Shown here: in pieces, positions 1-7,839 of the stretch | Layout of the letters: every line of letters begins with the position of its first letter | How positions within the stretch are numbered: position 1 is the first letter of the stretch | NCBI GenBank assembly: GCA_900319105.1 | Contig: ONND01000010.1 | Span: 1 to 64,000 of the forward strand | From: an uncultured Bacteroidales bacterium | GTDB taxonomy: Bacteria; Bacteroidota; Bacteroidia; Bacteroidales; Paludibacteraceae | Direction: 5' to 3' | DNA: 64,000 nt | Made by a program: the position numbers and the translations under genes | Notes under the pieces: generated by a model | The model's input: only the letters and a program-made list of their open reading frames with translations | Told to the model about the DNA's origin: nothing | Databases searched by the model: none

Positions 1-51
1 TTTTAAACATTTTTGTACGGCTAATAACCGTTCTTCAGTTGAATGTTTCAT
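1..51 (-). CDS. IS3-family transposase OrfA, N-terminus only
   Basis: ATG at 51-49 on the minus strand is followed by 16 open codons (MKHSTEERLLAVQKCLK) up to the window edge. This resembles the start of the helix-turn-helix OrfA of IS3/IS150 elements, which usually opens with a short charged stretch and a first helix rich in E, R, L and V. The frame starts seven bases past the hairpin arm of the IS end, as expected for the first gene of such an element. OrfA binds the terminal repeats and is fused to the DDE catalytic OrfB by frameshifting in this family. None of that downstream part is visible. Confidence 0.6.
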   Translation of the reverse strand, partial: MKHSTEERLLAVQKCLK

Positions 52-98
52 AATAAAAACCCCAAAAGTTTTGTGTTCAACTTTTGGGGTTCATTACA
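1..98 (-). mobile_element. Left end of an IS3-family (IS150-like) insertion sequence, cut by window edge
   Basis: Read on the minus strand, the terminus begins TGTAATGAACCCCAAAAG at position 98, which resembles the TG-starting ends of IS150-group elements. A perfect 13-bp inverted repeat (58-70 with 79-91, loop 71-78) lies just inside the end. It can form a hairpin shielding the first transposase frame from outside transcription. An ATG follows at 51 and an open frame leaves the window. The other end and any target duplication are out of view. The family assignment comes from memory of IS150-type ends, not from a search. Confidence 0.72.
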
Positions 99-134
99 GT
101 GGAGAGGCTTCGGGATTGGATTTGACTTCTTAGC

Positions 135-1043
135 CTACGGCACGATTATTTCTTGTCCCGTGAGGGTGTAATTCTTGTCGCCACGGAGGAGGTAGATCTG
201 GCCGTTATGGAGAATCTTTGTACATTGTACATTGTTCCCTTGTACATCTTCGATGCCTTGTGGGCTAATAGGTAAAATATTCGTAAAATCTTTCCAACCA
301 TCAGCAGATTGATAGGCACTAATGCTGCCTGCCGGCACGTAAAGCACGCAGGAGGATATAGAAAAACTAAACACCCCATAATCCAATTGAGGTGGCCTTG
401 TTGCGAAACATGTCACAGAGGTCAAACCGCTGCAAGATTCGAAAGCCCACTCTCCAATGCTGGTGACGCTATTGCCAATCGTCACAGAGGTCAAACCGCT
501 GCAACCATTAAAAGCATAATCTCCAATGCTTGTGACGCTATTGCCAATCGTCACAGAGGTCAATCCGGAACAATACTGGAAAGCATGATTTCCAATGCTT
601 GTGACGCTATTGCCAATCGTCACAGAGGTCAATCCGGAGCAACCATAGAAAGCCCCATATTCAATGCTTGTGACGCTATTGGGAATCGTTACTGAGGTCA
701 AACCGCTGCAACCATCGAAAGCAGACTCTCTAATGCTTGTGACGCTATTAGGAATGGTCACAGAGGTCAAACCGTCGCAATACCAGAAAGCTTCATTTCC
801 AATGCTTGTGACGCTATACGATACGGAATTGTAGGTTACAGAGGAAGGGATAATAATATTCCCTGAATACTTGCCGCTATTTTGCGAAGTCACTTCAGCC
901 GTTTGGTTAGTGGCATCGAGGTTGTAATACAAATCGCCGATTTTAGTAGAGGCAAACATCGTTCCTACGCCGGCTGCTACAGCGAGCAATAGGGTAAAGA
1001 GTTTTTTCTCTACCGCGAGGGCGCGATTAATGATATTTTTCAT
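135..1043 (-). CDS. BspA-like leucine-rich repeat surface protein
   Basis: Secreted or surface-exposed 302-residue protein. Residues 1-31 form a signal peptide. From about 70 to 220 there are near-identical 23-residue repeats of the LRR_5/BspA (Treponema pallidum-like) type, core [14 protein letters not shown] followed by AF and C. A linker ending in a [12 protein letters not shown]-like segment follows, then a 22-residue tail [19 protein letters not shown]. The tail is nearly the same as the end of the second BspA-like protein at 7836-9227, so it may be a sorting or anchoring signal. The repeats are also near-identical in DNA (69-bp units), so copy number may vary. The gene ends 36 bp from the IS. 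BspA relatives often mediate adhesion; no ligand can be inferred here. Confidence 0.88.
   Translation of the reverse strand: MKNIINRALAVEKKLFTLLLAVAAGVGTMFASTKIGDLYYNLDATNQTAEVTSQNSGKYSGNIIIPSSVTYNSVSYSVTSIGNEAFWYCDGLTSVTIPNSVTSIRESAFDGCSGLTSVTIPNSVTSIEYGAFYGCSGLTSVTIGNSVTSIGNHAFQYCSGLTSVTIGNSVTSIGDYAFNGCSGLTSVTIGNSVTSIGEWAFESCSGLTSVTCFATRPPQLDYGVFSFSISSCVLYVPAGSISAYQSADGWKDFTNILPISPQGIEDVQGNNVQCTKILHNGQIYLLRGDKNYTLTGQEIIVP
218..246. repeat. 7-bp tandem array inside BspA-like gene
   Basis: Units TTGTACA, TTGTACA, TTGTTCC, then CTTGTACA. They encode residues 266-275 between the repeat domain and the C-terminal tail. Confidence 0.7.
414..800. repeat. 69-bp coding tandem repeats (BspA-like LRRs)
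   Basis: About five and a half direct repeats of 69 bp carry a shared core (GTCACAGAGGTCAA, then GCTTGTGACGCTATT) and differ mainly at the variable positions of each 23-residue LRR. Such identity allows recombination or slippage to change repeat number in frame. Confidence 0.85.
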
Positions 1044-1081
1044 AATGTTATTGATTTTTAGTTATATCTCCATTTTGGGCA

Positions 1082-1121
1082 CAAAGGTACAACAAAAATT
1101 GCACATATGCAAGCGTTCGGG
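1082..1121 (-). promoter_or_regulatory. Promoter of the BspA-like gene
   Basis: Minus-strand TACCTTTG box at 1089-1082, with CTTGCATAT about 20 bases upstream. All 40 bases are identical to the promoter at 2975-3014 on the other strand. Confidence 0.85.
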
Positions 1122-1167
1122 TATTTTTTGGGTAGTTTCTTTAAGAACATAAACATAGATAAACCCT

Positions 1168-1190
1168 TTAGTTAGGGGTTAGGGGGAATA
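1168..1190. repeat. Short 7-bp array at end of orphan gene
   Basis: AGTTAGG, GGTTAGG, GGGAATA overlap the TAA stop (1181-1179) of the minus-strand gene. Confidence 0.5.
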
Positions 1191-1844
1191 GGCAGGTATA
1201 AGGCGGGATTGACTCGCAAAGGGAATACGGATGCCATTTGCGGAGAAGGAGCGAGGGGCGAGATGGATAGGAGCAAAAGAGACGTCTTCGGCAAGTGTGG
1301 AGGAATCGGCAGAGGGCTGTTGGTCGGAAGAGATGGAAAGATCGGAAGAGGGCTGTTGGGCGGCTTTGAGTTCGCGGTAGATAGAGACGTAGGTGTATTG
1401 GTAGAAACGGGAATAGGCTTTCATGCCGGGTTCGGGGGCAGCGCCGCCTTTGACTACACGGAAATAATGACGGAAGAAACGAAGGCGCCATTCGAGCGAA
1501 GCAAGGGAATGGTCGTGCTCGAGGGCATGGGCGATCTTCTGGGCGGCTTTGATGAGGTTGCGGTTCTCTACGCAGGCTGCTGACCAGGTCTTGGGGAAAT
1601 GGTAGGTGTAGAGCTGGTGGAGTTTACCGCTCCAGCGCGGAGCACGGCGGACGATGATGTGTTTGTTGTAATGGCGGCCCTCCTTACGGGAGTTCATGAT
1701 TCCATAATACATATCGATGCCGAGCGTGAACTCCAAATAGCAAACTCCGCGACGATGGGAGGCGGAGACTTCAGCGTTTGGAATATAGCGCGAAATAATG
1801 CTATTCAAACGGTTTTTTACTATGGATTTCAAGTGCTGCGACAT
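1179..1844 (-). CDS. Basic protein of unknown function
   Basis: I do not recognise this 221-residue protein. The first 160 residues are rich in Arg, Lys, His and aromatics and look globular, with no signal peptide or membrane segment. Visible stretches include SRKEGRHYNKHIIVRRAPRW and a later FFRHYFRVVKGG. The last 60 residues are Ser/Gln/Ala-rich and probably disordered. They come from a DNA stretch (about 1307-1360) where a motif around AGAGGGCTGTTGG occurs twice. Start is the ATG at 1844-1842. A Bacteroidetes promoter at 1992-2023 lies upstream, so it is probably transcribed alone. The basic N-terminal part could bind nucleic acid, but this is only a composition argument. Confidence 0.65.
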   Translation of the reverse strand: MSQHLKSIVKNRLNSIISRYIPNAEVSASHRRGVCYLEFTLGIDMYYGIMNSRKEGRHYNKHIIVRRAPRWSGKLHQLYTYHFPKTWSAACVENRNLIKAAQKIAHALEHDHSLASLEWRLRFFRHYFRVVKGGAAPEPGMKAYSRFYQYTYVSIYRELKAAQQPSSDLSISSDQQPSADSSTLAEDVSFAPIHLAPRSFSANGIRIPFASQSRLIPAYSP

Positions 1845-1991
1845 GATGCATAAATGGCTGTATGTGTGGTATTTATGAGCGTTTTAAAATATGTATGGTC
1901 TAGGATGACCTCTCGATGCCCTTACAGCGGATAGCGGATGGGGGTACGATTGATAGTTGGTAGGGAGGCGATATTTTTTACAAATCGGGTG

Positions 1992-2023
1992 CAAAGGTAC
2001 ACAAAAAAAATGACATACGCAAA
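1992..2023 (-). promoter_or_regulatory. Promoter of the basic orphan gene
   Basis: TACCTTTG (1999-1992) with TTTGCGTATG starting at 2023 on the minus strand and a 20-base spacer. The leader to the ATG is about 140 bases. Confidence 0.85.
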
Positions 2024-2069
2024 TTTTGTATGCCATTTTCTTGTTTTTTTCTCTATGATCGGAAAGGAG

Positions 2070-2477
2070 TTAGTCCTTTTGACCTGCGTTTTTGAAGTCC
2101 TTCTTGCACTCTTTCTTGCACTCTTTGGGGCCTTGACCTTTGTCGAAGCCGGGGTGCTGCTTGGGTCCGTGGAAATGGAGTACGCGCTTCACCTGACGTT
2201 CATTGAGGGTTTTGCCGAACTCGGCTTTGTACTTCTCGTTCAGTTTGGCTTTCTCCGCCATGTATTCGCGATAGGTAGCGGCGAACTTAGCCTCTTGTTC
2301 TTCACTCAGATAGAGTTCTTCGCTGAGCATTTTGATGTCGAGTTCAATACGCTGCTCTCTGCTCATCTTGCACTCTTTCTTTTCCTTTTTGCACTGTGCC
2401 TTTTCGGCTTTTGCTTCTTGCGCGCTGATGTTAGCCGCAATCATGACGCCAAGCGCCAAAATCATTAACTTTTTCAT
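2070..2477 (-). CDS. Small exported Spy/CpxP-like helical protein
   Basis: 135 residues with an N-terminal signal peptide (cleavage near the ISAQ at 17-20). A very Lys/Glu/Cys-rich, alpha-helical body follows, including SREQRIELDIKMLSEEL and a second helix around EEQEAKFAATYREYMAEKAK. The length, LxxEQ-type helix and periplasmic location resemble the Spy/CpxP (LTXXQ) chaperone-like group common in Bacteroidetes, but sequence support is weak. The C-terminus is a Lys/Cys-rich tail. It has an unusually good ribosome-binding site. There is no clear promoter box immediately upstream. Confidence 0.72.
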   Translation of the reverse strand: MKKLMILALGVMIAANISAQEAKAEKAQCKKEKKECKMSREQRIELDIKMLSEELYLSEEQEAKFAATYREYMAEKAKLNEKYKAEFGKTLNERQVKRVLHFHGPKQHPGFDKGQGPKECKKECKKDFKNAGQKD

Positions 2478-2483
2478 TGTTGT

Positions 2484-2492
2484 ACCTCCTTA
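2484..2492 (-). promoter_or_regulatory. Strong Shine-Dalgarno site
   Basis: TAAGGAGGT lies six bases before the ATG at 2477-2475. A full anti-SD match is unusual among the genes of this window and fixes the start. Confidence 0.75.
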
Positions 2493-2593
2493 AATTAACA
2501 GGGTTCATGAGGCAATTAACAAGAATCGTGCCAAAAAATTTTGCGCTGTTATAAAAAAAAGCAGTACCTTCGACCAACAACAGCCCTCGCATG

Positions 2594-2621
2594 GACCATC
2601 GACCAATCATCAATCATAAGG
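2594..2621. repeat. 7-bp tandem array in spacer
   Basis: GACCATC, GACCAAT, CATCAAT, CATAAGG: four loosely matching units just outside the left end of the MITE-like element. Confidence 0.5.
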
Positions 2622-2631
2622 GAAGAGTTAA

Positions 2632-2924
2632 GGTAAATCAAAAACGCGCAGTCTGCGTCCGCTTCGTACACTTGCGGCCTTGTGTCTCCGGCTCTTTGTG
2701 GATGTATGAGCAAGCTCCTAATCCCCAAAAATCCGAATCCACTTGGCGTTTAGCAGAAGCCAAACACCGCCTGCTTACAAAAAACACGGGATTTCATCCC
2801 TTACAAAAAATCGCTCATTTCATTCGCTTTCAAAAACACAATTACTATCGACTGGTGTAAACTTATGCTACTCGCCGCATGGGTTTTTGAGAGTGAAGTG
2901 CAACGGAACGCGTTTTTGATTACC
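2632..2924. mobile_element. MITE-like element with 16-bp terminal inverted repeats
   Basis: The left end GGTAAATCAAAAACGCG (2632-2648) and right end CGCGTTTTTGATTACC (2909-2924) are inverse complements except for one extra A. They enclose 293 bp without a convincing gene; an 89-codon open frame inside has no recognisable content. No target-site duplication is clear. The rest of the 2478-3033 spacer holds a short heptamer array (2594-2621) and the nitroreductase promoter. Confidence 0.55.
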
Positions 2925-2974
2925 TAAAAATCACTAACGACCAGATAAAAATTCATTTTATTTGGCAAAAAATG

Positions 2975-3014
2975 CCCGAACGCTTGCATATGTGCAATTT
3001 TTGTTGTACCTTTG
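2975..3014 (+). promoter_or_regulatory. Promoter of the nitroreductase gene
   Basis: TACCTTTG at 3007-3014 with CTTGCATAT upstream. Its position downstream of an earlier in-frame start shows that the gene starts at 3034, not 2962. Confidence 0.85.
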
Positions 3015-3033
3015 CACGCTAATTTGGAAAAGT

Positions 3034-3549
3034 ATGGACTCTTTTGAACAATTATGCCAAAAAAGGCGGTCGATCCGTAAGTACACGGCACAGCCCGTGG
3101 AACAGGAGAAAATAGATTATATGTTGCGCTGCGCGCTGATGTCGCCGAGCGCTAAACGGACTTGTCCGTGGGAGTTTATCGTGACGCATGACGAGGCGAA
3201 ACTGCGCCCGTTAGCGGGATGCCGTACCTATGGTAGTCAGATGTTCAATACCGCAACGGCGGCGATCATCATTGCGCTGGACCCGAACCTGTGTGACAAC
3301 ACCTGGATGGCAGACGGTGCGATCGCTGCGGAGCATATTCTCCTGGCGGCGGCAGAGCAGGGAGTCGGCGCGTGCTGGTGCCATGTGTATGAACGCGAGG
3401 GTGCGCCCGAACTGACGAGGCGGCTCTTTGACATACCCGAGGACAAAATAGTGCTCTGCGCCATCGCACTCGGATACCCCGATGAGGAGCGGCAGAATTA
3501 CGACCTCGCCAAACTCAAATACGAAAAGATTCACAACGAGAAATATTAA
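3034..3549 (+). CDS. Nitroreductase family protein
   Basis: FMN-dependent NAD(P)H oxidoreductase of the nitroreductase fold, 171 residues, cytosolic. The N-terminal RRSIRKY motif binds the FMN phosphate. The SPSAKRTCPWEF segment matches the usual PSxxNxQPW stretch, with Thr-Cys in place of Asn-Gln. AAEHILLAAAEQGVGACWC and the late LGYPDEE are also family hallmarks. An upstream in-frame extension is rejected because it would run through the promoter. The physiological substrate cannot be told; the small single-domain form is common in anaerobes. pdxA follows after 13 bases and is probably co-transcribed. Confidence 0.92.
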   Translation: MDSFEQLCQKRRSIRKYTAQPVEQEKIDYMLRCALMSPSAKRTCPWEFIVTHDEAKLRPLAGCRTYGSQMFNTATAAIIIALDPNLCDNTWMADGAIAAEHILLAAAEQGVGACWCHVYEREGAPELTRRLFDIPEDKIVLCAIALGYPDEERQNYDLAKLKYEKIHNEKY

Positions 3550-3562
3550 TTATTCATTCAAA

Positions 3563-4735
3563 GTGAAACCAATAATAGCAATAACCGCCGGCGATACGAA
3601 CGGCGTGGGATATGAAGTGATCATCAAGGCGCTGTTGGAGGGACACATGTTCGAGATCATGCGTCCTGTTATCTACGGCAACGCTGCGGTAGCCAAGCAG
3701 CATATTCATACTTTAGGCGAAGAATACCGTAATATCAACTGGAACATGATCGAGCGTGCCGACCAGGCTAAGGACGGTCGTCTGAATCTCATTACCTGTT
3801 ATGCGGACAATGTGCCTGTTCAATTAGGCACCAACACCCCCGATTCGAACAAAGCAGCCAAGGCCTCGCTCGACCGTGCCTGTGCTGACCTGAAGGCAGG
3901 TACGGTACAGGCGCTGGTGACTGCACCGCTGTGCAAAGAAGCGTTGAATGGCGGGCATACCGAGTATCTGGAGAAGATGTTTAATGGTGCAAATGGTGAC
4001 GCTTCGCTTAATGGTGCAAATGGTGATGCTTCGCTGATGATGCTCTGTACGGAGAGCCTGCGTGTGGCACTGGTATGCAACCATGTGTCGATAGCCGATA
4101 TCCCTGCGCAGATCACCGAAGAGCGCATCCTTGCCAAGCTGACGCTACTCAATAACAGCCTCAAGCGCGATTTCGGATTGGAGAAACCGCGTATCGCCGT
4201 GCTCGCGCTTAACCCGCACGCAGGCGACGCAGGCCTGTTAGGTAAGGAAGAGCAGGAGATCATTGTGCCAGCCTTGGAGAAAGCGAAAGAGCAAGGCATC
4301 TGGGCGTTTGGTCCGTACGCCGCGGATGGTTTCTTCGGCACCGGCCATTTCGCGCATTTCGATGCCGTCTTGGCGATGTATCACGACCAGGGGCTCATCC
4401 CCTTCAAGACACTCGACATGAGTGGCGTCAACTATACGGCAGGACTGACGATCGTCCGTACATCGCCCGATCATGGAGTGGGGTACGATATCGCCGGCAA
4501 GAACCAAGCGGACGCTTTGTCCATGCGCCATGCCATCTACATGGCGATTGACGTCTTGAAGCAGCGTGCCGAGTACGATGAGTTACGCGCCAACCCGCTG
4601 CCCTTCATCGAACGTGCGGACGGAGAAGGCAAACCCCGCCGCGAGTTCATCGACTTCAAGACCACTACCGGCGGCAACCGGTTTAATCAAGGACCAAGTG
4701 ACCAAGTTCCAAGTACTAAGGACCAAAACGCATAA
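3563..4735 (+). CDS. pdxA: 4-hydroxythreonine-4-phosphate dehydrogenase
   Basis: NAD-dependent oxidation of 4-phosphohydroxy-threonine in the DXP-dependent pyridoxal phosphate pathway. The start is taken as GTG at 3563, giving VKPIIAITAGDTNGVG, the canonical PdxA N-terminus. Metal-binding and active-site stretches are present: NPHAGDAGLLGKEE, MYHDQGLIPFK and TSPDHGVGYDIAG. Two oddities are visible. Residues 141-158 are a perfect two-copy 9-residue duplication (NGANGDASL) in a loop where relatives are shorter. The last 13 or so residues derive from a repetitive ACCAAG array and extend the usual C-terminus. Downstream alaS starts 17 bases later. Confidence 0.93.
   Translation: MKPIIAITAGDTNGVGYEVIIKALLEGHMFEIMRPVIYGNAAVAKQHIHTLGEEYRNINWNMIERADQAKDGRLNLITCYADNVPVQLGTNTPDSNKAAKASLDRACADLKAGTVQALVTAPLCKEALNGGHTEYLEKMFNGANGDASLNGANGDASLMMLCTESLRVALVCNHVSIADIPAQITEERILAKLTLLNNSLKRDFGLEKPRIAVLALNPHAGDAGLLGKEEQEIIVPALEKAKEQGIWAFGPYAADGFFGTGHFAHFDAVLAMYHDQGLIPFKTLDMSGVNYTAGLTIVRTSPDHGVGYDIAGKNQADALSMRHAIYMAIDVLKQRAEYDELRANPLPFIERADGEGKPRREFIDFKTTTGGNRFNQGPSDQVPSTKDQNA
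3983..4036. repeat. 27-bp tandem duplication inside pdxA
   Basis: Two copies (3983-4009 and 4010-4036) differ at two bases and keep the frame, adding nine residues per copy. Confidence 0.9.
4689..4728. repeat. Degenerate 7-8-bp array at pdxA 3' end
   Basis: Repeated ACCAAG/CTAAGG-like units encode the terminal residues of PdxA. Confidence 0.55.
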
Positions 4736-4751
4736 AAATTAAACCAAAATA

Positions 4752-7370
4752 ATGACAGCACAAGAAATTAGAAAATCTTTCTTAGATTTTATGGCATCGA
4801 AGGGACATCAGATCGTTCCTTCGGCACCTATGGTCATCAAAGATGACCCCACACTCATGTTTACCAATGCCGGCATGAACCCGTGGAAGGGTATTATCTT
4901 AGGCAACGACCCGATCAAGTACCCGCGTGTGGCTGACAGCCAGAAATGTCTGCGTGTCAGCGGCAAGCATAACGACCTCGAGGAAGTAGGCCATGATACC
5001 TACCACCACACCATGTTCGAGATGCTCGGAAACTGGTCTTTCGGCGACTATTTCAAGAAAGAAGCGATCGACTTCGCTTGGGAGTATATCGTGGATGTAC
5101 TCAAGATAGACCCCGCTAACCTCTATGCAACCGTCTTTGAGGGGTCGCCGGAGGAAGGTCTCGCGCGGGACGACGAGGCGGCTTCGATCTGGGCAAAGCA
5201 TCTTCCCGCCGATCATATTCTGAACGGCAACAAGCATGATAACTTCTGGGAGATGGGCGATACAGGTCCCTGCGGCCCGTGTTCGGAGATACACGTGGAC
5301 AGCCGTCCGGCGGAAGAACGTGCCAAGATCCCGGGACGCGAGTTGGTCAACAAAGATCATCCGCAGGTCATCGAGATCTGGAATATCGTCTTCATGCAAT
5401 ACAACCGCAAGGCGGACGGCAGCCTCGAACCGCTGGCAAAGAAAGTGATCGATACCGGCATGGGCTTCGAGCGCCTTGTACGTACTATCCAAGGTAAGAC
5501 CTCTAACTACGATACCGATGTCTTCCAGCCGATGCTCAAGAAGATCGGCAGTATATGCGGATGCGAGTACGGCAAGGATCAGAAGATCGATATCGCCATG
5601 CGTGTGATTGCCGATCATATACGTACGATCGCATTTGCCATCACCGACGGACAGCTGCCGTCGAACGAGAAAGCGGGTTATGTCATCCGTCGAATCCTTC
5701 GTCGCGCGGTTCGTTATGGCTATACGTTCCTGAATATGCGTTCGGCCTTCCTCTACCAACTCGTACCGCAACTCATCGAAGATCTCGGTGAGGCGTACCC
5801 CGAACTCGTACAACAGGAGGCGCAGATCACTCCGGTCATCAAATCCGAAGAGGAGGCGTTCCTCCGTACGCTCGACAAAGGTATCACGCTGCTCGACAAA
5901 CTGATGGGCGAGGCTAAGAAAGCCGGTAGGACCGAGATATCGGGAGTTGATGTGTTCACGCTCAAAGATACGTACGGCTTCCCGCTCGACCTCACCGAAC
6001 TCATCCTGCGTGAGAACGGCTTTACCACCAATGAGGACGAATACAACAAAGCCCTTGAGCATCAGAAATCCATGGGTCGCGAGGCGAACAAACAGGACCT
6101 CGGCGACTGGACTGTCCTTGCTGAAGGCGAGACCGAGTTTGTCGGTTATGACGAGTTGAGCTGCGAGACCAAGATCCTTCGTTACCGTCAGGTGAGCCAG
6201 AAAGGCAAATCGTTCTACCAGGTTGTGCTCTCGAAGACCCCGTTCTACGCCGAGATGGGTGGTGAAGTCGGAGATACCGGATGTCTCCGAATTGAAGATT
6301 TAAGATTTAAGATTTTAGATTGCAAACGTGAGAATAACCTGCCTGTACATATTATGGCAGAGTTACCGAACGATCCAAAGGCTATGTTTGTGGCAGAGGT
6401 AGATGCAGAGCGTCGTCAGGCGATCGCTTGCAACCACTCGGCAACGCATATCATCCATTATGCGCTGCGTGAGGTGCTCGGCAAGCACGTGGAGCAGAAA
6501 GGTTCGCTGGTAACGCCCGAGAGCTTGCGTTTCGACTTCTCGCATTTCCAGAAAGTGACACCCGAAGAGTTGCGTCAGGTAGAGAAACTGGCGAACAAAC
6601 TGATTCGCGAAGATATGCACTTGGAGGAGAGCCGTCATACACCGATTGCTGAGGCTAAAGCCATGGGCGCGATGGCACTGTTCGGCGAGAAATACGGCGA
6701 TGACGTACGTGTGATCAAGTACGGTCCGTCGGTGGAACTCTGTGGCGGTTGCCACGTGGCTTCAACGGGTAAGATCGGTTCCGTACGTATCGTGATGGAG
6801 ACCTCCGTAGCTGCCGGCGTACGCCGTATAGAGGCGGTTACGGCTGCCAAGGCGGACGAACTCTACTACATGGCGCAGGATACACTCAACGGCCTGCGGG
6901 CGCTCTATAATAACGCACCTGATCTCGCCGGCGCTATCCATAAATCTATCGAGGAGAACGCCGGACTCAAGAAGCAGATTGAGCAATACATGGCGGAGAA
7001 AGTGGAGCAGTTCCGCGATCGGATCATCGAGAAAGCAGAGGACTACGGAGAGATCAAGTTAGTGCGTCTGCAAGATGAAGTGAACCCCGACCTGATCCGT
7101 GGCGTAATGCCGCTGTTGCGCGGTAAGTTCACCGATGTGAAGTTCGCCGTTGTAGCTGCTACGCATTTTGACGGCAAACCGACGATTGCTGTCTTCCTCA
7201 GCCAGCCGCTCGTAGAAGCAGGTAAGAACGCCGGTGCGATGATCAAGTCTGCCGCCAAACTGATACAAGGCGGTGGCGGCGGTCAACCTTGGTTCGCAAC
7301 AGCAGGAGGACGTGATGTCAACGGCCTCAATGCCGCGATGGAGGAATTGTTAAGAAATCTTATCGACTAG
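4752..7370 (+). CDS. alaS: Alanine--tRNA ligase
   Basis: Charges tRNA-Ala and edits mischarged Ser/Gly; 872 residues, full family length. The class II catalytic core opens with [10 protein letters not shown] and the motif 2 region [11 protein letters not shown]. The editing/zinc domain has HSATH (His562, His566) and CGGCH (Cys664, His668), the expected zinc ligands. The C-Ala domain has the [14 protein letters not shown] stretch. Residues 515-524 ([10 protein letters not shown]) in the beta-barrel before the editing domain are encoded by a perfect four-unit heptamer array. The array replaces native sequence without an obvious length change. Part of the + strand metabolic run from pdxA. Confidence 0.98.
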   Translation: MTAQEIRKSFLDFMASKGHQIVPSAPMVIKDDPTLMFTNAGMNPWKGIILGNDPIKYPRVADSQKCLRVSGKHNDLEEVGHDTYHHTMFEMLGNWSFGDYFKKEAIDFAWEYIVDVLKIDPANLYATVFEGSPEEGLARDDEAASIWAKHLPADHILNGNKHDNFWEMGDTGPCGPCSEIHVDSRPAEERAKIPGRELVNKDHPQVIEIWNIVFMQYNRKADGSLEPLAKKVIDTGMGFERLVRTIQGKTSNYDTDVFQPMLKKIGSICGCEYGKDQKIDIAMRVIADHIRTIAFAITDGQLPSNEKAGYVIRRILRRAVRYGYTFLNMRSAFLYQLVPQLIEDLGEAYPELVQQEAQITPVIKSEEEAFLRTLDKGITLLDKLMGEAKKAGRTEISGVDVFTLKDTYGFPLDLTELILRENGFTTNEDEYNKALEHQKSMGREANKQDLGDWTVLAEGETEFVGYDELSCETKILRYRQVSQKGKSFYQVVLSKTPFYAEMGGEVGDTGCLRIEDLRFKILDCKRENNLPVHIMAELPNDPKAMFVAEVDAERRQAIACNHSATHIIHYALREVLGKHVEQKGSLVTPESLRFDFSHFQKVTPEELRQVEKLANKLIREDMHLEESRHTPIAEAKAMGAMALFGEKYGDDVRVIKYGPSVELCGGCHVASTGKIGSVRIVMETSVAAGVRRIEAVTAAKADELYYMAQDTLNGLRALYNNAPDLAGAIHKSIEENAGLKKQIEQYMAEKVEQFRDRIIEKAEDYGEIKLVRLQDEVNPDLIRGVMPLLRGKFTDVKFAVVAATHFDGKPTIAVFLSQPLVEAGKNAGAMIKSAAKLIQGGGGGQPWFATAGGRDVNGLNAAMEELLRNLID
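6294..6321. repeat. 7-bp tandem array inside alaS
   Basis: GAAGATT, TAAGATT, TAAGATT, TTAGATT: four contiguous heptamers in frame-neutral context within an essential gene. Confidence 0.85.
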
Positions 7371-7398
7371 TCCTATAGTATTCTAGTCAACTAGTAAA
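7365..7398. repeat. CTAGT-type array after alaS
   Basis: Repeated CTAGT-containing units overlap the alaS stop. The motif resembles the array at 17414-17449. Confidence 0.5.
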
Positions 7399-7407
7399 CC
7401 ACTAACA

Positions 7408-7839
7408 ATGATGAAATTACCAAGTTCTTATTTACCGGAGAATATCCGTTCGGCGGTGCGATTCATGGTGATCGGTTTCACGGGCTCGTTCGTGCAGACC
7501 TGGTTCTTCATGGCCGCACTCTACTTTATGAACCAGCCCGATCAAGGCAGTACGTTGTACTATGTTGCTTTTGGTATCGGCTTTGTTTGTGAGATGATAC
7601 CGAACTACTTCTGCTCGAACTGGTACACTTTTGGTACCCGTCCGAACCTGAAGAACGCAGGAGGTTTCCTCTTGGCACGTACCGTGAACCTGGTGATTCA
7701 GTTTGCACTACTGCCGTTCATGGTATCGAAATTATCCGATTGGAGAGACGATATTATCAGCCTGATTGTGATCTTCATCGCCGGATGTATCAATTACCTG
7801 ATCTGTTTAATCTTCTTTAGAAAACCCAAAGAAAAATGA
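7408..7839 (+). CDS. GtrA family membrane protein
   Basis: 143 residues with four predicted transmembrane helices and the GtrA signature (RFMVIGFTGSFVQTWFF near the N-terminus, an NYFCSNWYTFGT stretch after helix 2, a final INYLICLIFF helix). GtrA-like proteins are thought to move undecaprenyl- or polyprenyl-linked sugars for surface glycan modification; the exact donor is unknown. Two consecutive ATG codons at 7408 and 7411 are both possible starts. The stop overlaps the ATG of the next gene in an ATGA, so expression of the two is likely coupled. There is no adjacent glycosyltransferase. Confidence 0.88.
   Translation: MMKLPSSYLPENIRSAVRFMVIGFTGSFVQTWFFMAALYFMNQPDQGSTLYYVAFGIGFVCEMIPNYFCSNWYTFGTRPNLKNAGGFLLARTVNLVIQFALLPFMVSKLSDWRDDIISLIVIFIAGCINYLICLIFFRKPKEK

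Noticed and set aside
2591-2860. 89-codon frame on the + strand
   Set aside because: Lies mostly within the MITE-like element; no promoter box, no similarity recognised, unusual residue composition.
2962-3033. Upstream start for the nitroreductase
   Set aside because: The extension runs across the promoter; the transcript starts after it.
4899-6062. 387-codon open frame opposite alaS
   Set aside because: Shadow of a well-conserved synthetase gene.
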